Part shown: positions 32,947 to 41,586 of the stretch, in pieces
How positions within the stretch are numbered: the stretch's first letter is position 1
Layout of the letters: the number at the start of each line of letters is the position of its first letter
Assembly: GCA_017525915.1 (NCBI GenBank)
Contig: JAFXSC010000018.1
Span: forward strand, 62,001 to 126,000
DNA: 64,000 bases
Source of the DNA: Ruminococcus sp.
GTDB lineage: Bacteria > Bacillota > Clostridia > Oscillospirales > Ruminococcaceae
Direction of reading: 5' to 3'
Notes under the pieces: model-generated
Told to the model about the DNA's origin: nothing
Database searches by the model: none
What the model saw: the letters and a program-made list of their open reading frames with translations, nothing else
Translations under genes and position numbers: made by a program

Positions 32947-34176
32947 TCAACTGCACTTTATACAGAAAGCTATACCAATACCGGTACGTTTAACTGTCAA
33001 TTTCCAATTATGAAGTCCGATGATCTCTTTTGCTATTGAAAGACCAATGCCTGTATTTCCGTCTCTTCCCGTGTAAAAGCGGTCGAAGATGTGAGCAAGC
33101 TCTTCGTTGTTCAACTGCTCACAGTCATTTTCGATTATCACGGTACCGTCACCGCAGGATATGCGTATCTGAGTTTGCGCGTATTTCAGCGCATTTGTGA
33201 GAAGATTAGATATCGCGTGATCGAGCTTGTCAGGGTCAGCCATAACAGCCATTTCACTGAGTTCAAGTTCAACATTCAGCTTCCGGGCAAGCACTGTTCC
33301 CTCGAATGGCATGAGACAGTCCTGCAAGAATACAGACATCTCGAGCTGTTCCTTTTCAAGCTTTACCGAGCCGCTCTCGAGCTTTGCCATACAGAGTATT
33401 TCCTCAATGAGTCCGCTCATTTTCCCGACCTGTCTGGATATTGAATTACAGGCTCCGATATGGTCGGTAATGATGCCTTTTTCTATTCCCTCGGCGTATC
33501 CGCGGATAGAAGTGAGCGGCGTTTTCAGTTCGTGAGAGGTATTCTCGAAGAACTTCTTCTGTGCGAGCTGGCTGCGTTCAAGCTTAAGGCCGATGAAATA
33601 TCCGGCAGTGCTGCCGAAAACACCGATCACAAGTGCAGCAATGATGAACACAATGTCGATCTTCCTTATCATGTCAAGCTCACCGGTTATATCAATATAA
33701 ATAATGATATACTCGATATTTCCGGGACCGCCGCTCAGCTGACCGGAAAGGTCGGGCATACTTTCAATATCGCTTTCATTGCCGGAGAAGTCCATACCGT
33801 ACCAGCTTATTATCAGCCCCTCCAGATGCTCCTCGTCAACACTCATCAGATAGTAGCTGCTGCCGTCCGTGTCGGCTCTGCAAATCTTATCGGAATCGTT
33901 CTTCTCGCACCACTCAATGATAGACATTTCTTTCTGAGTGTACAAGACCTTGCTGTCACCGTTTGCGGACGGAGTATCGTTATCATAAACCGCGATCATT
34001 TCGGGAGAGTAAAGCGTGGACTCCTTGGCTTTCACAAGGGTGTTGTTAATGGAAATTTCTGCATTTTTCCTGATTTTTGACTGTATTATTATGTTGAAGC
34101 CAACCATTATCATCAGCAGCAGGAGCAGTACTGAACCGCCTACAAGTGCGGTTATGCGAAATCGTATTTTTTTCAT
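32947..34176 (-). CDS. Sensor histidine kinase
   Basis: The 409-residue kinase has two membrane helices (about residues 6-30 and 170-195), an extracellular part of about 140 residues between, HisKA with FFENTSHELKTPLTSI (about 215-230) and HATPase_c with DHAISNLLTNALKYA and GRDGNTGIGLSIAKEII. The ATG overlaps the stop codon of its response regulator (ATGA), so the two are translationally coupled. Compared with the 7.6-kb kinase it lacks the Pro/Trp-rich ectodomain. Confidence 0.93.
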   Translation of the reverse strand: MKKIRFRITALVGGSVLLLLLMIMVGFNIIIQSKIRKNAEISINNTLVKAKESTLYSPEMIAVYDNDTPSANGDSKVLYTQKEMSIIEWCEKNDSDKICRADTDGSSYYLMSVDEEHLEGLIISWYGMDFSGNESDIESMPDLSGQLSGGPGNIEYIIIYIDITGELDMIRKIDIVFIIAALVIGVFGSTAGYFIGLKLERSQLAQKKFFENTSHELKTPLTSIRGYAEGIEKGIITDHIGACNSISRQVGKMSGLIEEILCMAKLESGSVKLEKEQLEMSVFLQDCLMPFEGTVLARKLNVELELSEMAVMADPDKLDHAISNLLTNALKYAQTQIRISCGDGTVIIENDCEQLNNEELAHIFDRFYTGRDGNTGIGLSIAKEIIGLHNWKLTVKRTGIGIAFCIKCS

Positions 34177-34880
34177 TTTCTTTTGTTCTCTCCGATTCCG
34201 CCGGCTTCGAGCCGGTATCCGTATCCCCACACTGCTGCTATCTTTACGCTGCTGCCTGCTGACCGCAGCTTCTGGCGTATGCGCCGCACCGTCTCGTCGG
34301 TAACGCGGGTTTCGATGTCCTCACTGTCGATGCCCCATACACGGTCAAGCAGCTCGCTTCGTGATACTGCCTTTCCGGGATTTTCGATAAGGCAGCCGAT
34401 AAGCGAAAATTCTGTCATTGACAGTCCGAGCTCCGTGCCGCGGCAGAATACGGTATGTTCTTTTTCGGAATATACAAGGTCGCCAAAACTGAGACTTTTT
34501 GCCGCTGTATCCGCTGCATCAGTGCGCCGCAGAAGTGCCTTTATCCTCAGCACCAGCAGCGTAGGAGAAAACGGCTTTATCAGATATTCGTCACCGCCGA
34601 GTATGAAGCCGCGCATATGGTCAGTCTCGCTCTCTTTTGCGGTAAGTATTATGATAGGCACATCGGATATTTCGCGGAGCTTTTTGCATATCCCGAGGCC
34701 GTCTGTTCCGGGCATCATTATGTCAAGCACCACAAGATCGCACGGCTCTTTTGCAAATGCGCCAAACAGTGCATCTCCCGTTGAGAAGGTGCGGACTTCA
34801 AAGCCGGCGTTCTGCAAAAATTCATGCAGAACATCAAGGATATCAAGGTCATCGTCTGCAATGTATATCGTCTTTTCCAT
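34173..34880 (-). CDS. OmpR-family response regulator
   Basis: The 235-residue regulator has a receiver domain (DDD at about residues 9-11, phospho-acceptor Asp in LVVLDIMMPGTDG, about 54; Lys in LIKPFSP) and a winged-helix domain (LSMTEFSLIGCLIENPGK; DETVRRIRQKL; AAVWGYGYRLE). The helix-4 region reads GGDEYL where most members have GADDYL. It is followed by its kinase. Confidence 0.93.
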   Translation of the reverse strand: MEKTIYIADDDLDILDVLHEFLQNAGFEVRTFSTGDALFGAFAKEPCDLVVLDIMMPGTDGLGICKKLREISDVPIIILTAKESETDHMRGFILGGDEYLIKPFSPTLLVLRIKALLRRTDAADTAAKSLSFGDLVYSEKEHTVFCRGTELGLSMTEFSLIGCLIENPGKAVSRSELLDRVWGIDSEDIETRVTDETVRRIRQKLRSAGSSVKIAAVWGYGYRLEAGGIGENKRK

Positions 34881-34932
34881 AAAACCTCCGTGTGCGGTGC
34901 AGCTGCGTAAAATTACGTCACATACCTGCTTT

Positions 34933-36486
34933 TCAGACAGGATATTTTTCTTTCAGAAACTCTGTCAGCATTTCCGGGATGAACTGATAATGGTGGGAAT
35001 CATAAAGCTTGTAGGTCATATCCGCACCGTGGGCTTCGAGCCGTTCTTTAAGCTTTGCCACGCCTTCGAGCGTTGTGTCGTGACCATTGTAGCTGTCCTT
35101 ATAGTCGGGATCTTCAAGATCACCGGCGCAGAGAAATACGCTTTTATCAAGCTTTTCATTCCTGTCAAAATAGCCGTAATCATTCAGGACGTCATCCGAG
35201 CTTATGCCGGATTTATCGTTATAGTTGTACAGTCCCCAGAGCGCAGGACTTCCGATAATGTAATTCCCGAAGGGCTGATTGTCGTAAAGGTCGGACTTGA
35301 ACAGCGCGTTGTGAGCGAATACTCCGCCGTCGGAATGTCCGTACAGTGTCGAGTTTGAATAGTCGATGCTGTAATTCTCTCCGAGATACGGCATAAGGTT
35401 GTCGGTAACGAAATCCAGCAGTTTGTCACGGTTAACAACAAGGTCAAAGTAACGCATATTTCCGTCAGGATCACTGACCTTATAATTGTAATAAAGGCTG
35501 ACAAGTATCACGGGAGCGGCTTCTCCGTTCTCCATGATCTTCCTGAGCTTGGGATGATCCCCGAAACGCCAGATACCGTCAGTCAGGAAAAATACCGGAT
35601 AGCTCCTGTTCTTGTCGTAATCCGGAGGCAGCGTAACATGAACGACAAATTCTCTGTCAAGCTCCTCGTCGTAAATATTTATTTCATCTATACTGTCCTT
35701 TATCGCAGAAACTGCATCGAGGTCATATTCCCAGTCAGCCCTGTGATCTGCATTTTCACCAGCATTCCAGATATAAAGCGACCGCTCCGATGCATCTACC
35801 GAACCTTCCGGCAAGGTCTCATAATTACCAGTCAAAAGCGCTTCGTTGGCTGCTTTTATCAGAATTATTCCCTGCTCGGTCTCTGCTTCGGAAAAACCTT
35901 CTTCAGCTTTGGTTTTTCTTATCCAGTCTATGTACTCCTCGAATGAACCGAAATCGTATTCGTTTTCACTAATCTTTCCGTTTTTATCAGCTGTGCAGAT
36001 AGTGAATGTGATCCTGCCGCCGTCGTATGATGAGTCAGAAGCAGGAACATGGTCCGGCACGATATATCCGTCAACAAGAATAATGTAAGGGTAAGAATAG
36101 CTTTCGCTGTTTCTGATATACTCCATTGCCTCCTCATATTCCGCTTCTGTCATCTTGTCACGGCTTTTTTCGAGGCTCTCAAGCATTTCTTCCGCGGAAA
36201 CAGTGTGGAATACCACACTCACCTTGTGCTCCTCCGTTGTATCCTTTTCCGGAACTTCGGGTTCGTCAAGAAGCGTGAGCGCGTGCCTATCAACTCTTGA
36301 CCGCTCCGTTTCAGTCATTTTGTTTGTCAGCTTTATCGGGCTGACTGTTGAAGCGACAGCTGTGCTCTCAGATGTATTCTGAGCAAGGCTCTCAGAGCTG
36401 TTTGTGGTGCTATTGCAGGCAGTGACAGATAACGCTGTGACGAAAGCTAAAATAGCAGCTATTATTTTCTTGTATCCTGTATTCAT
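34933..36486 (-). CDS. Esterase-type lipoprotein (CE1/esterase D fold)
   Basis: The 517-residue protein has a lipoprotein signal (AFVTALSVTACNS, Cys at about residue 24), a Ser-rich spacer, an unrecognised N-terminal region (about 50-250) and an alpha/beta-hydrolase domain of the esterase-D/enterochelin-esterase type (about 260-517). The latter shows VTLPPDYDKNRSYPVFFLTDG and the nucleophile Ser in LYGHSDGGVFAH, and a likely catalytic His in YDSHHYQFIPEM near the C-terminus. It probably hydrolyses ester substituents at the cell surface. TACAGGAGGATTTATC precedes the ATG at 36486. No dockerin is present. Confidence 0.85.
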   Translation of the reverse strand: MNTGYKKIIAAILAFVTALSVTACNSTTNSSESLAQNTSESTAVASTVSPIKLTNKMTETERSRVDRHALTLLDEPEVPEKDTTEEHKVSVVFHTVSAEEMLESLEKSRDKMTEAEYEEAMEYIRNSESYSYPYIILVDGYIVPDHVPASDSSYDGGRITFTICTADKNGKISENEYDFGSFEEYIDWIRKTKAEEGFSEAETEQGIILIKAANEALLTGNYETLPEGSVDASERSLYIWNAGENADHRADWEYDLDAVSAIKDSIDEINIYDEELDREFVVHVTLPPDYDKNRSYPVFFLTDGIWRFGDHPKLRKIMENGEAAPVILVSLYYNYKVSDPDGNMRYFDLVVNRDKLLDFVTDNLMPYLGENYSIDYSNSTLYGHSDGGVFAHNALFKSDLYDNQPFGNYIIGSPALWGLYNYNDKSGISSDDVLNDYGYFDRNEKLDKSVFLCAGDLEDPDYKDSYNGHDTTLEGVAKLKERLEAHGADMTYKLYDSHHYQFIPEMLTEFLKEKYPV

Positions 36487-36955
36487 GATAAATCCTCCTG
36501 TATTGTACATTAACGGTCATATCTATTCCGTTCTGTACTAATAATAACACATCATAATCAGGAATTCACCGAAAAAGAGTAATGGAAATGCCACAGAATT
36601 GTCACAGCACTTTTTATAAGTTGTATCACTTCCATTCAAATGTATAATTATGTCATTCTTTTTCGGTTTGCTGCAGGCAACGAAATATGCAGTGCTTTGT
36701 TGCTTCCGGTATATTCGCATATCACTCATTCATTATTATAACAAGCTATAAAATATTAGTCAAGACGCTTTAACAGAAGGACTGTTAGCTCGAAGGACGA
36801 AAGAACTATTTTGCTGATTTTTTATCGCCTTTATTCGTCCCTGATTTTGCAAGTATCGCAAAAAGTGTAGGAAATCAACGAAAAAGGCACCTTCGATCTC
36901 TCGAAAGTGCCATAAAATTCATTCCGTTCCGCTTTGGATAAAGTTGCGTTCGTGG
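36487..36955. other. Intergenic DNA, right end of bracketed segment
   Basis: No gene is seen. The region at about 36865-36955 resembles 27120-27216, including a matching stem-loop, at lower identity than the adjoining 102-bp repeat. Confidence 0.4.
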
Positions 36956-37057
36956 ACGAAAAATCGCGGTCCAGTAAGACTGAACCGCGATAAGCGTGCG
37001 CCCGCTCGGCGCTGGGGTGGGAGATGGGATTCGAACCCACGGTCTTCGGGACCACAA
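36956..37057. repeat. 102-bp direct repeat, copy B
   Basis: 99/102 match to 27217-27318. Here the repeat is continuous with an intact tRNA-His. See the finding on the bracketed segment. Confidence 0.9.
36959..36991 (-). terminator. Terminator of the tRNA operon
   Basis: 12-bp stem ATCGCGGTTCAG / CTGGACCGCGAT (36991-36980, 36974-36963; one G-T wobble) followed by TTTTT on the minus strand. Confidence 0.9.
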
Positions 37058-37090
37058 TCCGACGCTTTAACCAGCTAAGCTACACCCACC
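37013..37090 (-). tRNA. tRNA-His (GTG)
   Basis: The minus-strand sequence gives a 78-nt cloverleaf with an extra 5' G (G-1) opposite C73, the His identity element. Anticodon loop TTGTGGT carries GTG. The T arm reads GTGGGTTCGAATCCCAT and CCA is encoded. A T-T mismatch in the acceptor stem and an A-C mismatch in the anticodon stem are visible. It is the last gene of a Gly-Arg-His operon, and its 3' part is the one duplicated at 27274-27318. Confidence 0.93.
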
Positions 37091-37154
37091 ATAAGCAATA
37101 AATAAAAACGAAGCTCCCCATTAAATGGGTCACACATAACGGAGAGTTTCGGAA

Positions 37155-37231
37155 TGGCGCGCCTTGCTGGATTCGAACCAGCGGCTTACTGCTTAGAAGG
37201 CAGTTACTCTATCCAGCTGAGTTAAAGGCGC
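37155..37231 (-). tRNA. tRNA-Arg (TCT)
   Basis: 77-nt cloverleaf with acceptor GCGCCTT/AAGGCGC, anticodon loop CTTCTAA (anticodon TCT, codons AGA/AGG), T arm GCTGGTTCGAATCCAGC and encoded CCA. Confidence 0.95.
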
Positions 37232-37233
37232 AT

Positions 37234-37307
37234 TGGAGCGGGTGATGGGAATCGAACCCACGTGTTCAGCTTGGAAGGCTGACATTCTACCATTGAACTA
37301 CACCCGC
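37234..37307 (-). tRNA. tRNA-Gly (TCC)
   Basis: 74-nt cloverleaf with acceptor GCGGGTG/CACCCGC, anticodon loop CTTCCAA (TCC, codons GGA/GGG), T arm GTGGGTTCGATTCCCAT and encoded CCA. First gene of the operon. Confidence 0.95.
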
Positions 37308-37327
37308 ACGGCGTTTCAACAGATGAT

Positions 37328-37356
37328 ATTATACCACAGCATTACGCGAATGTCAA
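37328..37356 (-). promoter_or_regulatory. Promoter of the tRNA operon
   Basis: Minus-strand TTGACA (37356-37351), 17-bp spacer, TATAAT (37333-37328); both boxes are perfect consensus, as expected for stable RNA genes. Confidence 0.9.
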
Positions 37357-37374
37357 TACTCAGCTTCAAAAACA

Positions 37375-37510
37375 GTCGGAATGCACAAAAGCATTCCGGC
37401 AATTCATCGGGCAGAGGTCAAAATGACGGAGAGACGCGTGCCTTCTGCCCGGAGCACTCTCTGTCCACCACCCGCGTACAAGCGTATTCACCAAAAATAC
37501 AATTCCGAGC
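37375..37510. other. Hairpin-rich DNA between tRNA promoter and lysC promoter
   Basis: Contains CGGAATGC/GCATTCCG (about 37378-37399) and GGGCAGA/TCTGCCC (about 37409-37452). It lies upstream of both flanking promoters, so it does not belong to either leader. It could be a separate structured RNA or a terminator relic; no gene is seen. Confidence 0.35.
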
Positions 37511-37536
37511 CGCGCTTTTTTCTGTTTTTTCATCTA

Positions 37537-37565
37537 TTGATTTTGGCGGAGTTTTCGTATATAAT
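37537..37565 (+). promoter_or_regulatory. Promoter of the aspartate kinase gene
   Basis: TTGATT (37537-37542), 17-bp spacer, TATAAT (37560-37565). Confidence 0.75.
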
Positions 37566-37629
37566 TGTAATTGTCAAACAAATATCAGGCTGTATGAACG
37601 TTTACAGCATTAATAAAGGAATGATCGCA

Positions 37630-38964
37630 ATGGCAAACAAAGTCGTAAAATTCGGCGGAAGCTCCCTCGCTGACGCAGACCAGTTCAGGAAGGTCGCTGA
37701 CATAATCAAAAGCGACGACAAAAGAAGATATGTAGTGCCCTCCGCACCCGGAAAGCGCTTTTCAGCGGACGTGAAGGTCACTGATATGCTCTATAAGTGC
37801 TGTGAGCTTGCAGGCAGCGGTGTTGATTTCTCCGCAGACCTCCAGCTCATCAAGGACCGCTACAACGGTATTATCGAGGGACTCGGCATGGATATGTCGC
37901 TCGATGAAGAATTCGACACTATCGCCAAGGAACTCAAAGCACGTCCTGCCAGGGACTATGCCGCAAGCCGCGGAGAATTCCTCAACGGCAAGCTCCTCGC
38001 ACGCTACCTCGGCTTCAACTTCGTTGACGCCGCAGACGTTATCATCTTCGATACCAAGGGTTCACTCCTTCTTGAGGACACGGTCAAGACTATGCGCGAG
38101 AAGCTCAGAGGGCTTGACAACGCAGTTATCCCCGGCTTCTACGGAAGGACCACAGAGGGCTATATCAAGACCTTTTCACGCGGTGGCTCTGACGTTACAG
38201 GCTCAATTGTTGCCAATGCTGTAAGAGCTGACATCTATGAGAACTGGACCGACGTTTCCGGCTTCCTTGTTGCCGACCCGAGAATAGTCGAGAACCCCGA
38301 CGTTATCGGCACCATCACATACCGTGAGCTCCGCGAGCTTGCATATATGGGCGCTTCCGTGCTCCATGAGGATGCTATCTTCCCGGTACGCTCCGCAGGT
38401 ATACCTATTAATATACGCAACACCAACCGTCCGCAGGATGCCGGTACCATGATAGTCTCCAACGACTATGATTTCAGCAAGGAGAGCCTCAGTCACACAA
38501 TAACCGGTATTGCCGGCAAGAAGGGCTTCAGCACTATCAACATCGAAAAGGCTATGATGAACAACGAGACCGGCTTCGGCATGAAGGTGCTGAAGGTGCT
38601 CTATGACAACGGTCTTTCCTTCGAGCATATGCCTTCCGGTATCGACACAATGAGCATCACGCTCAGCACCGATAAGCTCGAGCCTGTTCGTGACAAGGTC
38701 ATCTCAGAGCTCCGCAAGGCTGTTGAGCCCGACCATATCGAGATCGAGGACGGTATCGCAATGCTTGCAGTTGTGGGACGCCGCATGAAGAATACAAGAG
38801 GTACAGTTGCCCGTATCTTCGCCTCCCTTGCACATGCAAGAATAAACGTAAAGCTCATAGATCAGGGCTCAAGCGAGCTCAACGTAATCGTCGGTGTCAG
38901 CGAGAACGACCTTCCCGAAGCAATCAGACGCATCTACGATATGTTCATCAATTCCGAAAAGTAA
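37630..38964 (+). CDS. Aspartate kinase
   Basis: Aspartate kinase phosphorylates aspartate as the first step toward lysine, threonine and methionine. The 444-residue protein has the N-terminal KVVKFGGSSLADADQ (residues 4-18), the aspartate-binding and catalytic regions including FYGRTTEGYIKTFSRGGSD, and two C-terminal ACT-like segments (about 310-440; SINIEKAMM-like and INVKLIDQGSSELNVIVGV). The ATG at 37630 follows AAAGGA at proper spacing; an extended upstream frame has no ribosome binding site. No lysine riboswitch signature is apparent. Confidence 0.93.
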   Translation: MANKVVKFGGSSLADADQFRKVADIIKSDDKRRYVVPSAPGKRFSADVKVTDMLYKCCELAGSGVDFSADLQLIKDRYNGIIEGLGMDMSLDEEFDTIAKELKARPARDYAASRGEFLNGKLLARYLGFNFVDAADVIIFDTKGSLLLEDTVKTMREKLRGLDNAVIPGFYGRTTEGYIKTFSRGGSDVTGSIVANAVRADIYENWTDVSGFLVADPRIVENPDVIGTITYRELRELAYMGASVLHEDAIFPVRSAGIPINIRNTNRPQDAGTMIVSNDYDFSKESLSHTITGIAGKKGFSTINIEKAMMNNETGFGMKVLKVLYDNGLSFEHMPSGIDTMSITLSTDKLEPVRDKVISELRKAVEPDHIEIEDGIAMLAVVGRRMKNTRGTVARIFASLAHARINVKLIDQGSSELNVIVGVSENDLPEAIRRIYDMFINSEK

Positions 38965-39052
38965 TGTGAGGACTGCCGTATGCAGCAATAAGCGGAAGCA
39001 GGGGACTGTATCACACTCCCGTTTCAGATGAACAGACTTTTCCGGTAAAATG

Positions 39053-39080
39053 AAGGCACACGGTAACGTGTGCCTTTTTT
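39053..39080 (+). terminator. Terminator of the aspartate kinase gene
   Basis: 10-bp stem AAGGCACACG (39053-39062) / CGTGTGCCTT (39067-39076) followed by TTTT. Confidence 0.9.
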
Positions 39081-39250
39081 GCTGATATAGCTTGATTCCG
39101 GAGACTTGTTCGTGGGTTTGCAAATTGTTCACAAAAAATTCACAATTTTTTCTGCACATCACGGCGCACCCGTCCGTTAATATTAGTAAAAGGCACAGAT
39201 GCCGGAATACAGCCGTGTGCTGTGATTATGATGAAGTGAAGGTGAATACT

Positions 39251-41497
39251 ATGAAATTTATGAGGCTTAACGCTGCAATGACAGCGGCAGTTACCGCGCT
39301 CGCGCCCATGTCGTTGAATGCTTCCGTGCTCGTACCCGCTGTTGCATCTGCCGTTGGTGTCGATGCGATCGCCGAGCTGCCCGAGTGGATACCGGACGAC
39401 TACGAGTCAGCTCTGGAATTCCGCAATACCTATGGTGCTACGCATATCGGGAACGGACTTATCTGCGTGGTTTACCCGGAGACTGTCGAAAGGGGAGGAG
39501 CTTCCGACGGTGGAAGCAGTCTGTGGATAGACGTTACCGCAAACATGGGACAGCCGCTCAGTCAGGAGCGCTATCTCCCGGACAGAAGCGATACAGCCTT
39601 CAATGTGTATGTATATCAGCCTTTGAAGGCGGGAAATATTGATATCAGCATAACCGATCCGAACCTTGCGCCTGTTCCGTACGGCGGCTACGGAAGTCCT
39701 GCAAAGGACAGCCAGCTCTATGCGTACAGCTTCGCGGTCGATGAGCAGCTTGACGTGACCGAAACGGATATTTACAGCTGGCTGCCCGATTCAGACACAG
39801 AATACCGTGAATTTGTCAGGAATAACCGCACTCAGCCTGCCTATGTGAAGGACAACTATCTCCTGTTCTTCCTTTCCTCAAATTCCGGAACTCCCTACGG
39901 CTGGACAAATACCGAGGGCGGCAATAAATGCCTTACTCTGCAAACGGTGAGCGACTGCACTCCTTATTCGGCTATCCCCCTCGAAGGCGGAGCGGAAAAC
40001 ACGATATATGTCTACAAGGCGTGGAAGGACGGCAGGGAAAAGGTCACCTATGAGTTTTTACCGATGTATAGCGGCGCGAGCGCGGAGGCGACAAGAACTG
40101 CCGACTGCGTTGTGTATAACAATGCAAAGAATATACTCCTTTCCGGTCAGATGAAGGTAACGCTCACGGACTATGATACCGGTGAGCTGCTGAGCTGGGA
40201 CGCGGAAAAGGCGCCCTCGATATCAACGGATATAAGGTTCTATGAGCCGGAAGGCACAATGTCAACAGGTCCTATCCTCATGCTTGAAGAAAATCCTTCT
40301 GTCCATGAAAACATCGGCGGAATGTTCGGTGCAGACTATTTTGCGTTCTACCTTGACAAGGGCAGGCTGCCGGAGGGCTATGTCTTCCCCGGAAACGTTC
40401 AGGAAATGGGCTATCTTAACGGAAAAGCAGCGCCCGAGGACGGTGTGACCTTACAGAGATTTGAAAACGGCTCTGCCGATGTTGTTTTCAGGCTCAGAAA
40501 GAACGTTGATGGCGACGTGAACGGCGACGGTGCGTTCGATATATCCGATGTCGTGGTTCTGCAGAAGTGGCTGCAAGGAAGCGACGGTGCGGAGCTTGCG
40601 AACTGGAGTGCCGCTGACTTCACAAAGGACGGCAAGCTCAATGTATTCGACCTCTGTCTGATGCGCCGGAAGCTCATCAGCAAGAATAACGACGGAGTTG
40701 TTGAGCCTGATGTAAAGACGGAATGGGGGACTTTGCTGACAGTCGTTGTTCCCGACCTGAAGGTCCATATCGCTCCTGACGAAAACAGCAGAACGGTCGC
40801 TCTGATCCCGAATAATACAGATATCAAGGAATGGGGATATCAGAATGACAACAATGACTGGCTGTACACGGAATATAACGGTAAGTACGGCTGGATAAAG
40901 GTCTTTGATGAAAACGGCGATCCGACTATCCGCTATCTGATGGTCGCAAAAAAGCCTGTTATCTACCTGTATCCCGAGCAGGAGACTGACGTTCACGTTG
41001 AACTTGAGCTCACTGATGCAGAGCTCTCCACTACCTATCCCAAGTATAACAACGGCTGGGACGTTACAGCTTATCCGGACGGTACTCTCATCAACAAGGC
41101 TGACGGCACTCACCACAAGTACCTGTTCTGGGACGCTGTGAACTGCCGTACAAGATACGACTTCTCGAAGGGCTTCTGTGTTGCCGGAAGCGATACCGAG
41201 AGCTTCCTCCGCGAAAAGCTCACGTATCTCGGACTCACCGAGCAGGAGATGAACGAGTTTATCGTATACTGGCTGCCTGTTATGGAGCATAACAAGTATA
41301 ACCTCATAACCTTCCAGGGCGAGGCTTATACTGACGCTGCAAAGCTGGATATCTCGCCGGTACCCGACAGCCTCCTCCGCGTATTCATGGTATTTGTTCC
41401 GCTTGAAGAAGCGGTTGACATTGAGCCTCAGCAGCTCAGCACCTTTGAAAGGAACGGCTTCACGGCTGTTGAATGGGGCGGCAGCGAGGTAAGGTAG
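39251..41497 (+). CDS. Secreted dockerin protein of unknown function (paralogue 2)
   Basis: This 748-residue protein is a longer paralogue of 27818-29704. It has a signal peptide (about 1-30), an N-terminal region with LPEWIPDDYESALEFRNTYG, an additional inserted beta-rich segment (about 290-410), a dockerin (about 415-480; GDVNGDGAFDISDVVVLQKW and TKDGKLNVFDLCLMRRKL), an SH3-like segment, and the shared C-terminal domain (KPVIYLYPEQETDVHVEL, GWDVTAYPDGTL, FIVYWLPVMEHNKYNLITF, VEWGGSEVR). No catalytic motif is recognised. GAAGGTGAATACT precedes the ATG. The two paralogues stand on opposite strands on either side of the tRNA cluster. Confidence 0.87.
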   Translation: MKFMRLNAAMTAAVTALAPMSLNASVLVPAVASAVGVDAIAELPEWIPDDYESALEFRNTYGATHIGNGLICVVYPETVERGGASDGGSSLWIDVTANMGQPLSQERYLPDRSDTAFNVYVYQPLKAGNIDISITDPNLAPVPYGGYGSPAKDSQLYAYSFAVDEQLDVTETDIYSWLPDSDTEYREFVRNNRTQPAYVKDNYLLFFLSSNSGTPYGWTNTEGGNKCLTLQTVSDCTPYSAIPLEGGAENTIYVYKAWKDGREKVTYEFLPMYSGASAEATRTADCVVYNNAKNILLSGQMKVTLTDYDTGELLSWDAEKAPSISTDIRFYEPEGTMSTGPILMLEENPSVHENIGGMFGADYFAFYLDKGRLPEGYVFPGNVQEMGYLNGKAAPEDGVTLQRFENGSADVVFRLRKNVDGDVNGDGAFDISDVVVLQKWLQGSDGAELANWSAADFTKDGKLNVFDLCLMRRKLISKNNDGVVEPDVKTEWGTLLTVVVPDLKVHIAPDENSRTVALIPNNTDIKEWGYQNDNNDWLYTEYNGKYGWIKVFDENGDPTIRYLMVAKKPVIYLYPEQETDVHVELELTDAELSTTYPKYNNGWDVTAYPDGTLINKADGTHHKYLFWDAVNCRTRYDFSKGFCVAGSDTESFLREKLTYLGLTEQEMNEFIVYWLPVMEHNKYNLITFQGEAYTDAAKLDISPVPDSLLRVFMVFVPLEEAVDIEPQQLSTFERNGFTAVEWGGSEVR

Positions 41498-41539
41498 GAA
41501 TAATCAGCTTACCAGTATCCTTGGGGACAAACATATATA

Positions 41540-41572
41540 AGCCGGCACTTCCCGAAAACGGAGGTGCCGGCT
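41540..41572. terminator. Bidirectional terminator, dockerin protein / mcrC
   Basis: AGCCGGCACTTCC (41540-41552) / GGAGGTGCCGGCT (41560-41572), 12 of 13 pairs, between convergent genes. Confidence 0.8.
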
Positions 41573-41586
41573 GCTTGTTGTATGCT

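Noticed and set aside
27319-36955. Integrase or recombinase gene inside the tRNA-bracketed segment
   Set aside because: All substantial frames were inspected; none shows tyrosine or serine recombinase motifs. Only an IS3 transposase tail is present.
37310-37629. Lysine riboswitch in front of the aspartate kinase gene
   Set aside because: The hairpins at 37378-37452 lie upstream of the lysC promoter, and the conserved lysine-riboswitch core is not seen.
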